Shown: one piece after another, positions 48,442-63,524 of the stretch
How the letters are laid out: each line of letters begins with the position of its first letter
Numbering within the stretch: position 1 is the stretch's first letter
DNA from: Pogostemon cablin
Taxonomy: Eukaryota > Streptophyta > Magnoliopsida > Lamiales > Lamiaceae
NCBI GenBank assembly: GCA_023678885.1
Contig: CM042986.1
Location: 2,356,001 to 2,420,000 of the forward strand
Length of the DNA: 64,000 bases
Direction of reading: 5' to 3'
Made by a program: the position numbers and the translations under genes
Notes under the pieces: model-generated
Told to the model about the DNA's origin: nothing
Database searches by the model: none
What the model saw: only the letters and a program-made list of their open reading frames with translations

Positions 48442-51400
48442 ATGGCATTGGGGGATTTGATGGCGGCATCACGGTTTTCTCAGTCTACGACCGCTGTTTC
48501 GAATCACTTGGATGAATTCACTGAGAATGGGAATCATGTGCAGGAGGAAGCCGAGAGAAGTGTATATAGCAGCAATATCATTAATAATAACAATATCAAT
48601 GCTCGCGATATACCCGAGGCCTCACGCAGTAGCTACTCAGCAATGACCGCCACAACAAGCATGTCTTACTTGCCGCAAACTATTGTGTTATGCGAGCTTC
48701 GGCATGATGGTTTTGAGGACTGCATGCCCGCAGGACCTTCAGACAGCGGTTTAGTTTCTAAATGGCGTCCTCGGGATAGAGTAAGCTCACAAATCCTTTT
48801 CAGTTTGTGGCAAATTTACTGATCAACTTTTCTTGTTACATTAGCAGTGCAGAACCTGGGTTATCTATTTATTTATTTATTTTTGTTAATCTTTATATGT
48901 GCCAGAAAGTGCAGAAATCTTTTGGGATTGAACATATTGTCTGAGTAAACTTGTTGGCAAATGCCTTGTAATTTGACACGCTGTAATTGCAGTTCGTTAA
49001 ATATGGTTTATTATAGATTAGACAATGTGGGGCGACTGATAATTTTAAGTTTTGTTGATTCAAAGTTCACACTAGTTGCAGGATTGTCTATTGATACTAA
49101 ATAATGATGCTAAATCTTGTGGCACTAAGGTTCTTGTGTTTGAAATGAACATTTTGAGAAATCTTAAACTCTATTAAAACATTTGTTCTTTTTTCTTGAT
49201 ATTGGCATTTCAATTGATTGGGCTCTTTCTATACAGAATGCTTGGAGGATAAGAGCTAAAGTACTGCGATAGGTTAACTTTTATATTTGTGGAGAGATAT
49301 TGAGATCAGATGACAACTTGCTATCGCTCTCTAATGACCATGCCATTGATATGAAATATTCCCCCTCTCTCTCTTGCGCTTTTTTAAATAACTCTGATAG
49401 CACATGCCAAATTTCCTGTAGTTGAATAGTGCAAGTGGTAATCAATTTTAGGGCTTAGCTTCATCTTAAACCATAACAAATTTATTGTGCACTATATTTG
49501 GCACTTATAGATTTCTCATTATAAACCCAAATGTGATAAGAGCCTCACCGTATTACATATTGATGAATGAAGGCAGATGAAATTTTGTAGTTTTGTGAAT
49601 CAGATGAGGATATATAATCAAATTATGTAAGTTCTGTTCTTTTATGCCCTTTTCTTATTTTTAGTAGCTAGGTCTTATTTTGTTTCTGATTTATTTGGTA
49701 TTTTGATTTGGTAGAAGTTTCATATCTTCTTTTAATATGCACAAGATGTTCACAAGAATAACTGTGAAAATATTAATTCTGAATTCCTTTATTTATGGCC
49801 TGAAGTTGCCCTTCTAAGGTTCCTTTCAAAATTGATTTGTTTTAGGGTTTTAATATTTATCAATTTCAGGGCTTTATTTTCAACGATCAAACAATTATTT
49901 TCAGCTTCAATAATATATTACTCTCCAATTCTGCAGGAATGTGTTCTTGAATATTGTTTATCTTCCTATTTGTCTAAATAATCATACTATAGTGGGTGAC
50001 CTTTTATTAAGAGTTTTTGCTCAATGAAGCTCCTGCCCTTCTGCCGCAAAACTGTGTGCCAATTTTCTAAATTCTGAAGATATGGATTTCTGTTGGTCAT
50101 CTATTATTATATAATTTGTTACTTCACTGTCTAGAATAATTTCTTATGATCTGTAGCTGTGAATTTTTCCTTTATGGTTTATTGAATGAAACATACTTCA
50201 TCTTAGATATATTCTGTGTTAACTTTTCTCATTCATTGCAGATGAAGACGGGATGTGTTGCTCTAGTTTTGTGTCTAAATATCAGTGTTGATCCACCTGA
50301 TGTAATTAAGATATCTCCGTGTGCTCGGATGGAATGCTGGATTGGTATACTCTTGTTCTGCCTTAGTTAGCTGTGTGTGGCAACCCATTATTCGTGTTGC
50401 ATTCACTTGATGTACGCTTTTAACGTGGATTATGTTTCTACTGCAAATAAGTAGGACTCTATCAGAATTGGATATCAATTTCTTTTTTAAAGGGGTGGTT
50501 GTGGTTGATCTTTTGATTTTTATATGAATGCAACTATAAAGGACGTGGACATTTTACATTATTTTCTTGATGTTTTTGAAATTTCATTTTTGTGTAGAGC
50601 CTAAGAGATTTATAGCCTTTCACTTTATACTAAAGCGGATTATGCTCTGCTCCATGACCTGCTTTGTTGTTTTTTGATTAAAATTGGATAATCAGCTACT
50701 TTAATGCATAGGATTTTGGAGTCACCTTTAGAGAAGGTTGATTTCATTATTTTTATGTACACTATTTGTGGACGTCATTTTAGATCAGAGTGATCATCTT
50801 CATGAGATGATGTCACAACCAGCTCCTGATTACTAAAGACCTTTGCAGAATTTCTCAAGATTATTAGTTCATGATAAAGAGTCGATGTACAATAGTTGGT
50901 ATCTCAGTAGCTCATATGCTTGATTGTTGTTGATTTTTTGAGCAGTTCTTTGAATTCAGATCCAAATTCTTGGCTAATTATTGCTTGGCAAGGTTCTTAA
51001 TTGGTTTTATCTTTTGATTACACTGTTTATTAACCTCACTATGCTATCCACACTAAACTGTGTAAAATTTATGAAATGTGCGATCTCGTGTTTTGTCTAT
51101 ATGATATATCTGGTCTGTCTTAGGCCCTCTTCGTTGCGTTTTAATTTGTGACAAGCAAGACATTTCTTCTGGTTATTAATGTTGATAGAATTATGTCTTG
51201 TGTTTATCACTCTCTTTTCAGATCCATTCTCAATGGCACCACAAAAAGCTCTTGAAACAATAGGAAGATCCTTGAATCAACAGTATGAAAGGTGGCAACC
51301 CAAGGTATTACAGATTTATCCCCCCCTTCACATTATAATAATTTCTTAAAATAATCTCACTAATATTTTAATGAATTTTAGTTGCAAGAGAAATTGATAC

Positions 51401-54400
51401 ATAGAGGTATTGTTGACATTGACCATACTTAATTGTTCACATTTACAGGCTCGTTACAAGTATTCATTAGATCCCACTGTTGATGAAGTAAAAAAACTGT
51501 GCACAACATGCCGCAAGTATGCAAAATCTGAGCGAGTTCTTTTTCACTACAATGGACATGGAGTGCCTAAGCCTACTCCCAATGGTGAAATTTGGCTATT
51601 CAACAAGGTCTTTTCTGCTTTGAGTAACTTTTCTTCTACACACCTTCCCCTTGTTCTTCTATTCTTATATAGTTGTTTATGCAGAGTTATACCCAGTACA
51701 TCCCTTTGCCAGTCAGTGATCTGGATTCCTGGCTGAAGACACCTTCAATATATGTGCTTGACTGCTCTGCTGCTGGACTGATTGTCAGTGCCTTCACTCA
51801 GGTAGTGTCTTTAAATTACCCTATATGTCACCATTTATGCATATTCATAATTTGATTTTAAATGGTTTCTTGTTTGATTGCAGCTACAGGATTATAGTTC
51901 TTCAAGTTCGGCAGCTTCTGTAAGAGACTGCATTTTGCTAGCAGCTTGTGAAGGTCACGAGACACTTCCTCAGAGTGCTGAATTTCCTGCTGATGTATTT
52001 ACTTCCTGCCTCACGACACCCATAAAAATGGCATTAAGATGGTGATCCACTGCTTCTCTACAAATGAACTGTCATTTCTATTTCTTTTTTTTTGTTTTCT
52101 GCTAGATATGTAATGTGCCTCATCTCATCCTTTTCTTGAATGCTCCAAAGTTTCCTGGCCCTGGCATAATTTGCTAATTCACATTAATTCTCCGAGTAAT
52201 AACTAATAAGATCAGAAGTAGATGGAAATGAGAGATGATCAAATACTTAATATTTTAGAAGGACCATTCTTTGCCATTGCAAAGTGTCCTCTATATAATC
52301 GGCTTGACATTCTTTCTCTGTCTGTGAGCTTCGTCTGTTGTCCTAATCTCTGTATTTATAAATTTTCCAGTTGATCAAATTCTCCAACCTGCTTTAATTC
52401 AAGACAGCAGGCACTAAATGTGCAATTTATTTTCTAGCTAGCTGGTTGTTCTGTTCCTGTATGCACTATTATTTCTCTACCTTTACAATGCAATTATAAT
52501 AGCATTCAAAAAGAAAGGTATCTGGCATCTTTGGTTGTGTACTGCTGCACTTCGCACCTCTTTTCCTTGTATGGTATATTTATGAAGTTGTACTCAGTAT
52601 TTTGTGTTTTAAATGTTTCTTAAGGTAATAGATTTTGATAGCCTTTGTGCATAAATTTTTCAGGTTTTGCACTCGTTCGTTGCTGCACGAGTCTTTTGAT
52701 TATTCTCTAATCGATAGAATACCTGGTCGCCAAACAGACCGGAAGACCCTACTTGGGGAGTTGAACTGGATATTCACAGCTGTTACTGACACTATTGCCT
52801 GGAATGTACTTCCACATGGTAACTGAAGAGTTTCATGTGGTCTTTGTATGTCTAATCTTGATCCCTGTATTGACTGTCATCTTAACCTTTCAACTTGAAT
52901 TCCAGACCTGTTTCAGAGATTGTTTCGGCAAGATCTTTTAGTTGCCAGTCTATTCCGGAATTTTTTGCTTGCGGAAAGGATTATGCGGTCTGCAAATTGT
53001 TCACCAATTTCATATCCAATGTTGCCTCCAACTCATCAGCATCATATGTGGTAAGTTCTATTCTTACTCTTGTTGCAAGTGCATATTAAATTCTTGTATC
53101 TTTCATTTGTTTGATATTAATCTATAAGCTTATTTCTTCTTGTACTCTGTAGGGATGCATGGGACATGGCCGCTGAAATCTGCCTTTCTCAACTTCCAAC
53201 TTTAGTCGAGGACCCAAATGCAGAGTTCCAGGTATTAATTACTAGTTTTGCCTTTTCCCTTAATAACCAATTGCTTATGTAGAGTGGATTTGCAAACACC
53301 AGTATAAAAAACTCATTTGACCTATACATGTTATTGGTATCTCAATCGATACACTGATTCCCCCCACCCCCCTTCAGCCAAGTCCTTTCTTTACAGAGCA
53401 GTTAGCAGCGTTTGAAGTGTGGCTTGATCATGGCTCAGAACATAAGAAGCCTCCAGAACAGCTTCCAATTGTTCTTCAGGTGAGACTTGTTGCGTTAAGG
53501 TGCTGAGGTTTCTTTTTGCCTCGCTGTATAAGAGGACATCATGATTTATGGAGTTTATATTCCTTAATTTGCATGCATTTCTGTGTATTCGCTCTCTGTA
53601 ATTGTGCTACATAATTTTGTTGTGTTTTAGAAAGAAGGTAAGGGACATCAACTTTTGGTGATAAAATATGAGATACATTATTTAGATGGTATAGAAATGT
53701 GAGTAGGTGACCTTCAGATGCAGCATCTCAATGTTTAGAAAGAAATTATAAGAAAAGACATGCTGTATTTATATATTGATGAGAGCATGTAGCTAGATCA
53801 AATGCAGTGGATATTGTCGATGACCCGATATAGCCGTCTGCTCATAGTGGGATAATGGTTTAGTTGTTTTTAGAGATTACTTAGCCTGTCACGATGTGTG
53901 CAGTTCTGATCTATTATCTTCAGTAATTGGGTTAGCTAAATCTAAATTTTGTTTGTAGATTAAGCATAACATGAGAAACTTCTATGGAATAAAATCGGAG
54001 ATATTGTTTCTCTCTCAGTCGCTCTATATTCAATGAAACAGTATAACATTTATAATTTTATGACGTGTCTGATTTTAAGGTGACTTTTAGAACAAACACT
54101 GAACACCCTCTTGCAAATTTATTATTGAAGTGCTAAGTATTTTACCTGTTGTCTTTGAATCAAAACCTTCTTATTCTCTTCAACAATCCTTTAGTAATCT
54201 CCTCCATATTAGGAGATGCATCTACTTTGTCAAATAAAGAAACTGAAGGTTTGATGCCTGTCTAATAATTTTCATTTTAACAATTACTTCTTATTTTTTA
54301 TATTAAATTACACTCTCATATCTGCGGAAATGTTTATTGTTACCCCTTTTTTTTAAAAAAAATTTACATGAATTTTTCTGCTCCTACAATTTTTTTTTAC

Positions 54401-57400
54401 CACTGTTATTCTTACAAAAGATTTCAAAGTTCATGTTAAAAATTAAAATATATTTATTCTTTCAACCAATCACACCGAGTTTTTATTTATATTATGAGTA
54501 TATTTTCCATGCTTTTTTAATATTTTTATGCGTCTTCTCATAGCTAAGACTGCTTATTTATATCATACTTGTTGGTTTTTTATTGGTTAATTTATTGGTA
54601 TCTGACCCTTCTTTTTTCTTCTTTTTTTTTTATATTCAGGTTTTACTTAGTCAATGCCATCGGTTTCGTGCTCTGGTACTTCTTGGTAAATTTTTGGATA
54701 TGGGGCCTTGGGCAGTGGAGCTGGTACTTCTTCTGGATTTCTTGTTTTTTAAATTGTTGATTCGTCTATGTAAGACTAGAACTTACATATTTATGCAATG
54801 CCATCGTTTCCCTTTACAGGCCTTATCTGTGGGAATTTTTCCATATGTTTTGAAGCTCTTACAAACCTCCACTCCAGAGCTGCGACAAATTCTTGTGTTC
54901 ATCTGGACGAAAATCCTTGCACTGGATAAGGTAAATAAGGATTCTATCTTTGTTCCTTTTGCATGCCATTTCTATTCTTGTAATTTCAAGTACAAAATGG
55001 AGTCATCCTTTTTCAACTGGCATCACCTTTTCTGTATGAAACTGTACATGAAGGAGCTATATTGCATTTCCTAGTCTCCATGCTAATATCTGAGACAGAA
55101 GCTGCAGCAATAATACCTTGTTCTTAATTCAGGACAATATATAATGTTACATTAATTTTTTTTAAAGGTGCATATTGGCCTACCCAAATATATAGCACGG
55201 ACTTCATGCTTATGGCATGAACATCAAAATTTTGATCTCTATGGTTGGAAAACATGTTTTTAATTTTAAAGTAATATCTCCTGTAAAAACCTAGAGATAC
55301 CTGGTATCCTGGGGGTTGAGTATGGAATGGAACTGCAGCATTTCACTAGTTATTTGATGTTCTCTCATTATGTTGATCTTGTGTATGTGTCAGTCTGTTT
55401 TTATATATAACTGCCTACATGTGGGTATGTCCCTACTTTGGTTTCTGTGCATAGTGATGTTCACAATTCTTAATCATTATATATGTTTCTGCAGTCTTGT
55501 CAGGTTGACCTTGTGAAGGATAACGGGCACACATATTTCATCAGGTTTCTTGACAGTGTTGAAGCTTACCCTGAGCAACGTGCCATGGCTGCTTTTGTTT
55601 TGGCTGTCATTGTAGATGGTCACAGGCGGGGCCAGCAATCATGCATTGAATCTAATCTCATAGACGTCTGCCTCAAGCACCTTCAGTGTTCATCTCCTAA
55701 TGAGGCTCAAACTGAACCTCTATTTCTTCAGTGGATATGCTTGTGCCTTGGGAAATTGTGGGAGGATTTTCCAGAGGCTCACCAGTTAGGTTTGCTGGCT
55801 GATGCGCCTGCTACTCTTTTACCGCTACTTTCTGAACCCCAGCCAGAGGTTTTTCTCTTTTATATTAGTAGTATTTCAATATATTTGATTTTTTATTTTA
55901 TTTTCTCTGTGCATATTTCATTCTTACACTTGAGGTTCACAACATAATTCAAATGAACTTTTTTAAAGGTCCGTTCGGCAGCTGTTTTTGCTCTAGGCAC
56001 TGCCCTTGATGTAGGGTTTGACACATCCAGAGATGTTCACGGAGATGAAGATTGTGATGATGATGAAAAAATCAGGGCTGAAGCCAATATTGTTAAGAAC
56101 CTTTTGAGTGTTGTTTCTGATGGAAGCCCTCTGGTTCGAGCTGAAGTTGCTGTGGGTATGTACATCAGTGTCATTACCCTTTATCATTTTGTTGTTTTCT
56201 GGCATCATCCCAACTTCCTCCCATGATCTGAATTTGAGTATTGATGTTATGGAAAAACATTATTCATGTGTGCAGCTCTATCACGTTTTGCCTTTGGACA
56301 CAATAAACACCTAAAATCAGTTGCTGCCGCCATCTGGAAACCTCAATCTGGATCTGTACTGACTTCCTTGCCATCTTTTGCGGTCAAGAGTTCTGGTAGT
56401 GGGTATTCGACTCCAACCCACTATATGCCTCATGGAAGTATAATATCGTCTCCTATTGCTCCTTTGTTACGGATTGGCAATGATAGTCAGTCTGTGATTC
56501 GTGATGGCAGAGTATCCACCAGTAGCCCACTTGCTACCTCTGGTATAATGCAGGGATCTCCACTTTCCGATGATTCAAGCCAGCATTCTGATCCTGGTGC
56601 TCTGAACGATTGTGTTAGCAATGGGGTCCTCAACCATTCAATGCGAAGGCCACTGGATAATGCACTATATTCACAATGTGTGTTAGCTATGTGCAATCTG
56701 GCTAAGGATCCATCACCACGTGTTGCAAGCCTTGGACGTCGAGTGTTGGCCATTATTGGTATTGAACAAGTAGTTACCAAATCTGTCAAGCCTGCTGGTT
56801 TAAATGCTTGTCCTGGTGAATCAATTGCAACAGCAAGCTCCAGCCTTGCTGGATTAGCTCGTTCATCATCTTGGTTTGAATTGAATGGAGGTAAGATTTT
56901 TTTGTTAATCTGAAAAGATCTTTATAGATCATGTGTTTTCTCAGCATTTTTAATTATCATGACCATTGATTGGGTAAAAAAATATTAAATATCGTGCCTG
57001 AATTTTTCTCTGGAACTGTCTGTTATTTTACATCCTCTACTCTGTCTGTTATTTTATTATTTTGCGTGTTTAATTGTGTTGTTTCTGAATTTTCTGTAGG
57101 GGTGCATTTACCGCTGACTTTTAGAACTCCTCCTGTTAGTCCTCCTAGGCCAAGCTACTTGACAGGAATGAGGAGAGTTTGCTCTTTAGAATTTAGGCCA
57201 CATCTGATGAACTCTCCAGACTCTGGTCTAGCAGATCCACTTTTAGCTTCTGCTGGGCCATCTGGTGTGACAGAACGAAGTTTTCTTCCTCAATCAATGA
57301 TATATAATTGGAGCTGTGGTCACTTTTCAAAGCCACTCCTTACTGCAATGGATGACAGTGAAGATATAGTGGCTGGAAGAGAAGAAAGAGAGAAGTTGGC

Positions 57401-59821
57401 ACTTGATCATATTGTGAAGTGCCAACACTTCTGTAAGTTATTAATTGATGGGTACCTTGTCTTTCTTGGTGGTACTTGCTAGTCTTAACACTGGTTTTTC
57501 TTTGCAGCTGTTAGTAAAATGCATAATCAAATTGCCAGTTGGGATACAAAGTTTGAGTCAGGGACCAAGATGGCTTTGCTTCAGCCATTCTCACCTGTTG
57601 TGATTGCTTCTGATGAAAATGAAAGGATTAGGTGAGAAAATTTATCTACCATGTTTTCTGATTTTTCTATTGTTGAATGAATTGATTTCTGATTTATTAT
57701 TTCACTAATCATTTTAGTTCTTATATGGTTGGTTGAAAGTTAGATCTTGATGGCTGATCTAAGAAAGTTTAAGGTAGAGGCATTTCTAATGATAGGCTGG
57801 TTTTTCTCTTGTTATGGTGGTTGCCTTTGGTGATGTTAAACATGATAGAGCTAATGGAAGCAGATGTTAAAAATAGAAGCAAATTTGTTATTGGTGATTG
57901 CTTTGATATCAATAAATATTATATCAAGTCCCAGAAACATTGTAGCCGTGCGAAAATAAAAGCAAGTTCATACCTTTGAAGTAGATGGGTGAAAAGGCCT
58001 TTAGTTGTTTCATTCATTAAAATTGACATTATTTGACAGGCGTCAAGTCAGTAGTTTAGAATGTGAAGTTTATTTCTTATGTGATCTGAAGAATTTTCCC
58101 TTCATTTGGATTTTTGTTTGTGATGGGTACCATACTAAGCTGCTATTTTGTAGTATGTGATAAATATTCTATGATATGTGACCTTTTCCTTGTTGAATTT
58201 TTCTGGTGATTCTTTACTTCCCTTACAAGTTCTGTTTATACTCTTTATTATCAACTAACATCTTCATGTGTAATTTGTTAGGGTATGGAATTATGAGGAA
58301 GCGACCCTGCTAAATAGTTTCAGTAACCATGATTACCCTGACAAAGGAATTTCCAAGCTGTGTCTCGTAAATGAGTTCGACGAGAACTTGCTTCTTGTTG
58401 CATCAAGTATATATCTTTCCAGGAATTCATCCCCTAACAGATTTTTTTATTTCAAGTGTAGCTGACCTCTACTATTTAATTTTTTATTTTTTAGATGATG
58501 GAAATATCCGGGTTTGGAAAGATTACACATCAAAAGGACAACAAAAATTAGTTACTGCTTTTCCCTCAATTCAGGGTCACAGACCTGGTGTTCGTAGTGT
58601 GAATGCTGTGGTGGATTGGCAACAGCAGTCCGGATATCTTGTATGCAGTCACACCACTAGACTAATATTATACGTGTTCAATGTGTTTACGGTCCTTATT
58701 ACATTTTTTCTGTCTTGCACAGTTTTCTTCTGGTGAGATTTCTTCTATCATGGCTTGGGATCTGGACAAAGAGCAACTTGTCAGTACAATTCACTTACCG
58801 CAAGATTCAAGTATCTCAGCCCTGGTGAGTTTTATTTGTCACTATACTTATTGCCCAGTCCTGGTTTGTGCACTAAGGGTTATATTTCGTTCCTATGTTT
58901 GTCAACTGAAAACTTGAGAAATTGCTGATCAACTTATTTTCGAGTATTTTGCAGGCTGTTTCTCAAGTTCATGGAGGCGAATTTGCTGCCGGTTTTGTTG
59001 ATGGTTATGTCAGATTATATGATATTCGGACTCGTGAGAAGTAAGTACTCTTTATGTTTTTCTTCTGTAATCACACTCGCTTCATTTGAAATGATTGCTT
59101 GATTATATAAGTACGGTTGAAATATCCACACATGACATTTTCAATTAAAGCAAACAATACCGTTCGTATTGTTCACATCAATATCTCTAAAATCCAGTTT
59201 GTTATTATCTGTTCATTGTGGAAGTTTTTCATAACTTTCTTTACCCACCATTTTTTCATCTGAATTATATAGGCTTGTTAGTGAAACCCAAGCTCACACT
59301 CAACGAGTTGAAAGAGTTGTAGGGATTGGCTTCCAACCGGGTCGTGAACCAGCAAAGGTGAGTTTTTCTCCCCTTCCATCGACCACGGTCAATGAGCTGA
59401 GACAAATAAATTGAGAACCGTGCGACAAGGTCTAAATTTGAAATCAGCACATCCTTCATAACTGTTTTGTGTTTCATTCCAGATTGTCAGTGCATCACAA
59501 GCGGGAAATATCCAGTTTCTGGATATGAGATGTGCCAAAAATACATACCTCACAATCGATGCCCATAGGGGATCACTTACGGCTCTAGCCGTTCACAGAC
59601 ATGCGCCCATAATTGCAAGCGGGTCAGCCAAACAACTTATCAAAGTATTCAATTTGGAGGGTGATCCATTAGGCACCATTCGGTACTACCCAACTTTCAT
59701 GGCCCAGAAGATAGGATCTGTGAGCTGTCTTACCTTCCATCCCTATCAACTACTGCTAGCTGCTGGTGCTGCTGATGCTTGTGTCTCGATATACGCTGAT
59801 GAGATCTCTCCACCACGATGA
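48442..59821 (+). CDS. RAPTOR1: RAPTOR: regulatory-associated protein of TOR (TORC1 subunit)
   Basis: Twenty-three exons encode about 1376 residues (Arabidopsis RAPTOR1B is about 1344): 48442-48780, 50242-50344, 51222-51304, 51449-51607, 51685-51801, 51884-52041, 52664-52818, 52906-53050, 53153-53231, 53378-53479, 54640-54723, 54820-54930, 55495-55848, 55969-56155, 56276-56890, 57100-57432, 57508-57631, 58282-58406, 58495-58640, 58723-58824, 58955-59040, 59273-59357, 59483-59821. All junctions are GT-AG and the frame is continuous. RAPTOR binds TOR kinase and presents substrates for growth control. The caspase-like RNC domain shows CLNISVDPPD, HYNGHGVPKPT and LDCSAAG, which hold the caspase-like His and Cys positions. 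HEAT-like repeats follow (FRALVLLGKFLDMG, RQILVFIWTKILALDK, GSPLVRAEVAVAL). A Ser-rich linker (MQGSPLSDDSS) precedes C-terminal WD40 repeats (ENERIRVWNYEEATLL, GNIQFLDMR, LTFHPYQLLLAAGAAD). Introns 1 (1461 bp) and 10 (1160 bp) are the longest. No truncation or frameshift is seen. Confidence 0.96.
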
Positions 59822-60110
59822 ACTCACTTTTGACTCATCGTTCCAACAACAACAGTGTCCCGCCACACGATCAGCAGTCGGGTGAAGAATTCAACCGATG
59901 GGTTTCTATTTATAAAGGTACAGGTGGGATCGCTCTTGAAGGTGTATAATATATTAATTAAGCCTCCTCATTCAGGTCAACTTTTCAGAGTGAAGAATCA
60001 ACTCATTCTATGGAGGCTTGGCCAAATAATCTTGTTGTTTATAGGTGAAGAAAGGTGTAAATATGTCCCTCTTTTTTCTTTTTTTTTTTAATATAAATAT
60101 TTATCTTCAA
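59822..60110 (+). other. Probable 3' UTR of RAPTOR
   Basis: Moderate-GC sequence continues past the TGA to about 60060, then changes to a poly-T run and AATATAAATATT-like A/T-rich signals near 60080-60105, where polyadenylation is plausible. Confidence 0.45.
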
Positions 60111-63100
60111 TTTCTTCTTGTGTTTTCTTAGTGTGCTTCCATTTTCTCCATTTTGTTGTCTTTCTTCCCTAATTTTCATACTCATTTACTGCTACGTCAT
60201 TTTGTTCAATTTGTATAGTTTAAAATGTTCTCCAACTAATATAATTTAATTCTTAATCCACTGCATTCCAATCATAATGCCGAACTCAACGTCTTCCAAG
60301 TTTTTCTGTAGAGTCGTACATTTGATTTGCATGTCATAACTTAAACGTGCCATTCATGACGTAATTTAACATTATTGGTACCTTTTTAAGTAATCTTAGA
60401 CTAAATTTACTTATATTACGGAAACAAGTGTAATTTTTTATTGTAAATTGTAATCTTTGTCATAAATATTTTAATCACGTGTCATGAATTATAATACGTG
60501 TAATATTATTTCAAATAGGAGATTTTTGTATGTAATCTAACTAAAGCAAGCTTATGAAATTATAATCGAATGTATAAGCATAGAGAAAAAAAAAGATACA
60601 TTTTGAATTAATAAAATAATTTCCCATAAATTAACGACTAATAACTACAAATATCTCGCAACTAGCTTATTGGCCCATTTCGAAGTCAGCCTACTATGGT
60701 CAATCCAGATTTTGTGCCGCTTGATTTTCTTTTGATTAAACTAGGCCTAGTCCACATCTCCGATTGCGTATCAGAAAAACAACATTTCGATAAAAATATA
60801 TAAATAAATTAAAAATTAAGAGATAGTATTAAATGTAATTTGGAAACTACCTGGAGTATCCCTAATTCCAACTTCATTAATGATTAATGCAAATACATGA
60901 TAATCGGATTTCTACATTTTTTTTTAATATTTATTTGATTTGACTCTTCTATTTGGTACGTTACAAATTAAAGTAGACATATTGTGCAAGTCGTAAGAAA
61001 TGCAGATAACTACATTGTCTATTGCAGAAACGGCACTACACTAGGTCTAATTAAGGGGGTTGAAAATATATTACTCCATCTAGTAAAAATATACCCCATA
61101 TGTATTGAGTTAGAAAAAAAAGTTAAATTAAATAATAACCTATTCAAAAGTTAGGTATATATATAATCCTCTCCTCCCATAGAAAGTTCTCACTTACTTT
61201 TTGTACATAAATTAAGAAGTATTCTTATTTTATATATAGTTAATAGTTGTATTAATAATGAGTGGTGATTATATGTCGAGCACTTATATTAAAGGTGAAA
61301 AATGAGGACCTTCGAGTATTGTACCTAATATAATAAAATGAAAGGTGAGATGGATAGAATAAAGCGATAGCTTTTATTAATATTGTGTCAATATTGAGTC
61401 AAATACTTTTTCTTTATTTTGGATATTTTTTTACCAAACCCAGTTTCTAAACTCATGGAAGAAACTGTTAATTACTAGAAATCTTCACTTATACGTCAAT
61501 TACAAATTAGTCTAAATCTTTTGAATTTAGAAAAAATATATGATTTCAATAAATTCTTCCTATTTGAACCTTCGAACAGGTTCATAGTTGGTGTTTCGGC
61601 TGAGATCCGAGATGTTGAATTGTTCGGGTGCTCAAACCAAATGTATTTTGTATTGTAGGTATAAGGATATTTATACATTTTAATTTAATTATTTAAAGGG
61701 TACATTTAGTAAACATTCAGTAAATTTAGGAGTATTTGACTTATTAAAATATTTCTTTTGGCCGTAACGGAAAAATATTTTGTTGGATAGATTTTGTTTA
61801 GCCCATTTATTTATTTGTGGGCATTTTTTTGTAGCAAAATAGTGCGATTAGGATTTATCACTCACTGTTTTACCATCAAATACACCCACACTCTTACTTC
61901 GCACATCGATCCCAACACGCACAAAACATTTATATAAATAAAATTCGATTTTAATCTCATTAATATATGAGCCATTAATTGATTCATTCTTATCGGATGA
62001 TTCAATTAATGAACGGAGGATATTGATAGATTTTTTAAGTTGTTGTAACCTGTAATTGCCTTGTTTGTACTATTCAATTAGATGCGAAAATCTTAACCCC
62101 TGAATTGCGTGGAGTATAATATTATGTCTTGAATTTTTTTGTTTTTGTTTATAAAAATTTCGAATCTATGGAAGATAAGAATGCAGAAAAGAGAGAAATA
62201 GAAAGAAAAAAAAAATTAAATGGAGATAAAACGAATTTTAATTAAAACGATGTGCCACGAAGAGATCTTCTCATCACTAATCATCTTGAAAGTAACTAAC
62301 AAAATCTTCAAATAGAGGATCGAGAAAGCAAAGAAAGAATTGAAGAACAATCAGCACACTATTCTTTTCTCTCTTCCCCCCTTCTTTTCTCATTTTCTGT
62401 GTCGTTTTTTTTTGTTCAATTTTTGTTATGTTTGTCGTGTTTTGTGCTTGTTAAGATACTATTTAATTAGGATGTGGGGTGGGTTTAGTAATTAGATTGG
62501 GTGGGATTAGTAATAAGAGATATAGGTATAAGTTTAGGGGCGAAGGTTAAAATAGTATTTACATTATAATTTTTTTAGAAATTCGGGTGTTCTTAGTAAT
62601 CTTTCGGGTGCCAATAGCGCCGCCCTTTACTTTATTTATTACTTAAAAATACTATACAATACTCTTCATAAGTTAATAATATTAGAAAAAAAAATCTTAA
62701 ATTAGGTATTTACAGTGGAGTTACATTTATCAAGAAATGCACATACATTAGTAAATTAAAACTAATACATTTTATTAAAAAAATAATAATAATTGAGTGT
62801 AAGAAGGTACATCCTTGTGTCTAGAAAGGAGTTTTGTTAAAGTAATAATTAGTGTCCATTGTAAAATTTTAACTATATTTGGATTGTTAAAATCATAATC
62901 AGCTAATAACTTGAATTTATAACAATTCTTTCCATTTGATCAATTTATGACCAAAATACCAGCTTTTAAAAAAAATTAATTATTCATGTCGATTAAGGTA
63001 TTGAAGCACTAACATGGAATGTCAACATTATATTCGACACAATTATTATAACATTAGATGTTGGATTTAGTTTTAGGAAATGTGTTGAAACCTGGATATC

Positions 63101-63524
63101 AACAATATGATAACTCCAAATTAGACATTCAGTGCTATGATGACAGTATTGGATATGGTGTTGGTATCTTATGTCGGATCTTCTATGTTGGAGTTTTTAC
63201 ACCTTAACTGACGCTGAATCTAACATTCCGTGCTATAATATTGATATCGGCATATTAGTATTCTGTGTCGAATATCGATACCCAGACCGATAGAATAACA
63301 TATAAACTTAAGTAATTGGCTACCAATAATTTTAAACTTTAATTATTCACTATATGTCTCATTCTCCCTAATAATTATAAATTGCTTTAGAGTGGCTCAA
63401 TATGATTTTAGAGTAGGACTTGGGACAAGCAGGGCACCAAATGAATCGTCTAATCTCTGATACACATTCTTCTTAATTAATTCATGCTTCTTCTGTTTTT
63501 TATTTTATTTTAAAATAATTTTAT
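60111..63524. other. Downstream spacer, no gene seen
   Basis: AT-rich. The strings GTTCGGGTGCTC (about 61620) and TTCGGGTGCCAATAGCGCC (about 62603) may belong to one old dispersed repeat. A minus-strand frame at 61496-61678 shows no domain. Confidence 0.4.

Noticed and set aside
56487..56789. 100-codon minus-strand frame in RAPTOR exon 15
   Set aside because: Antisense shadow of a long, well-conserved coding exon.
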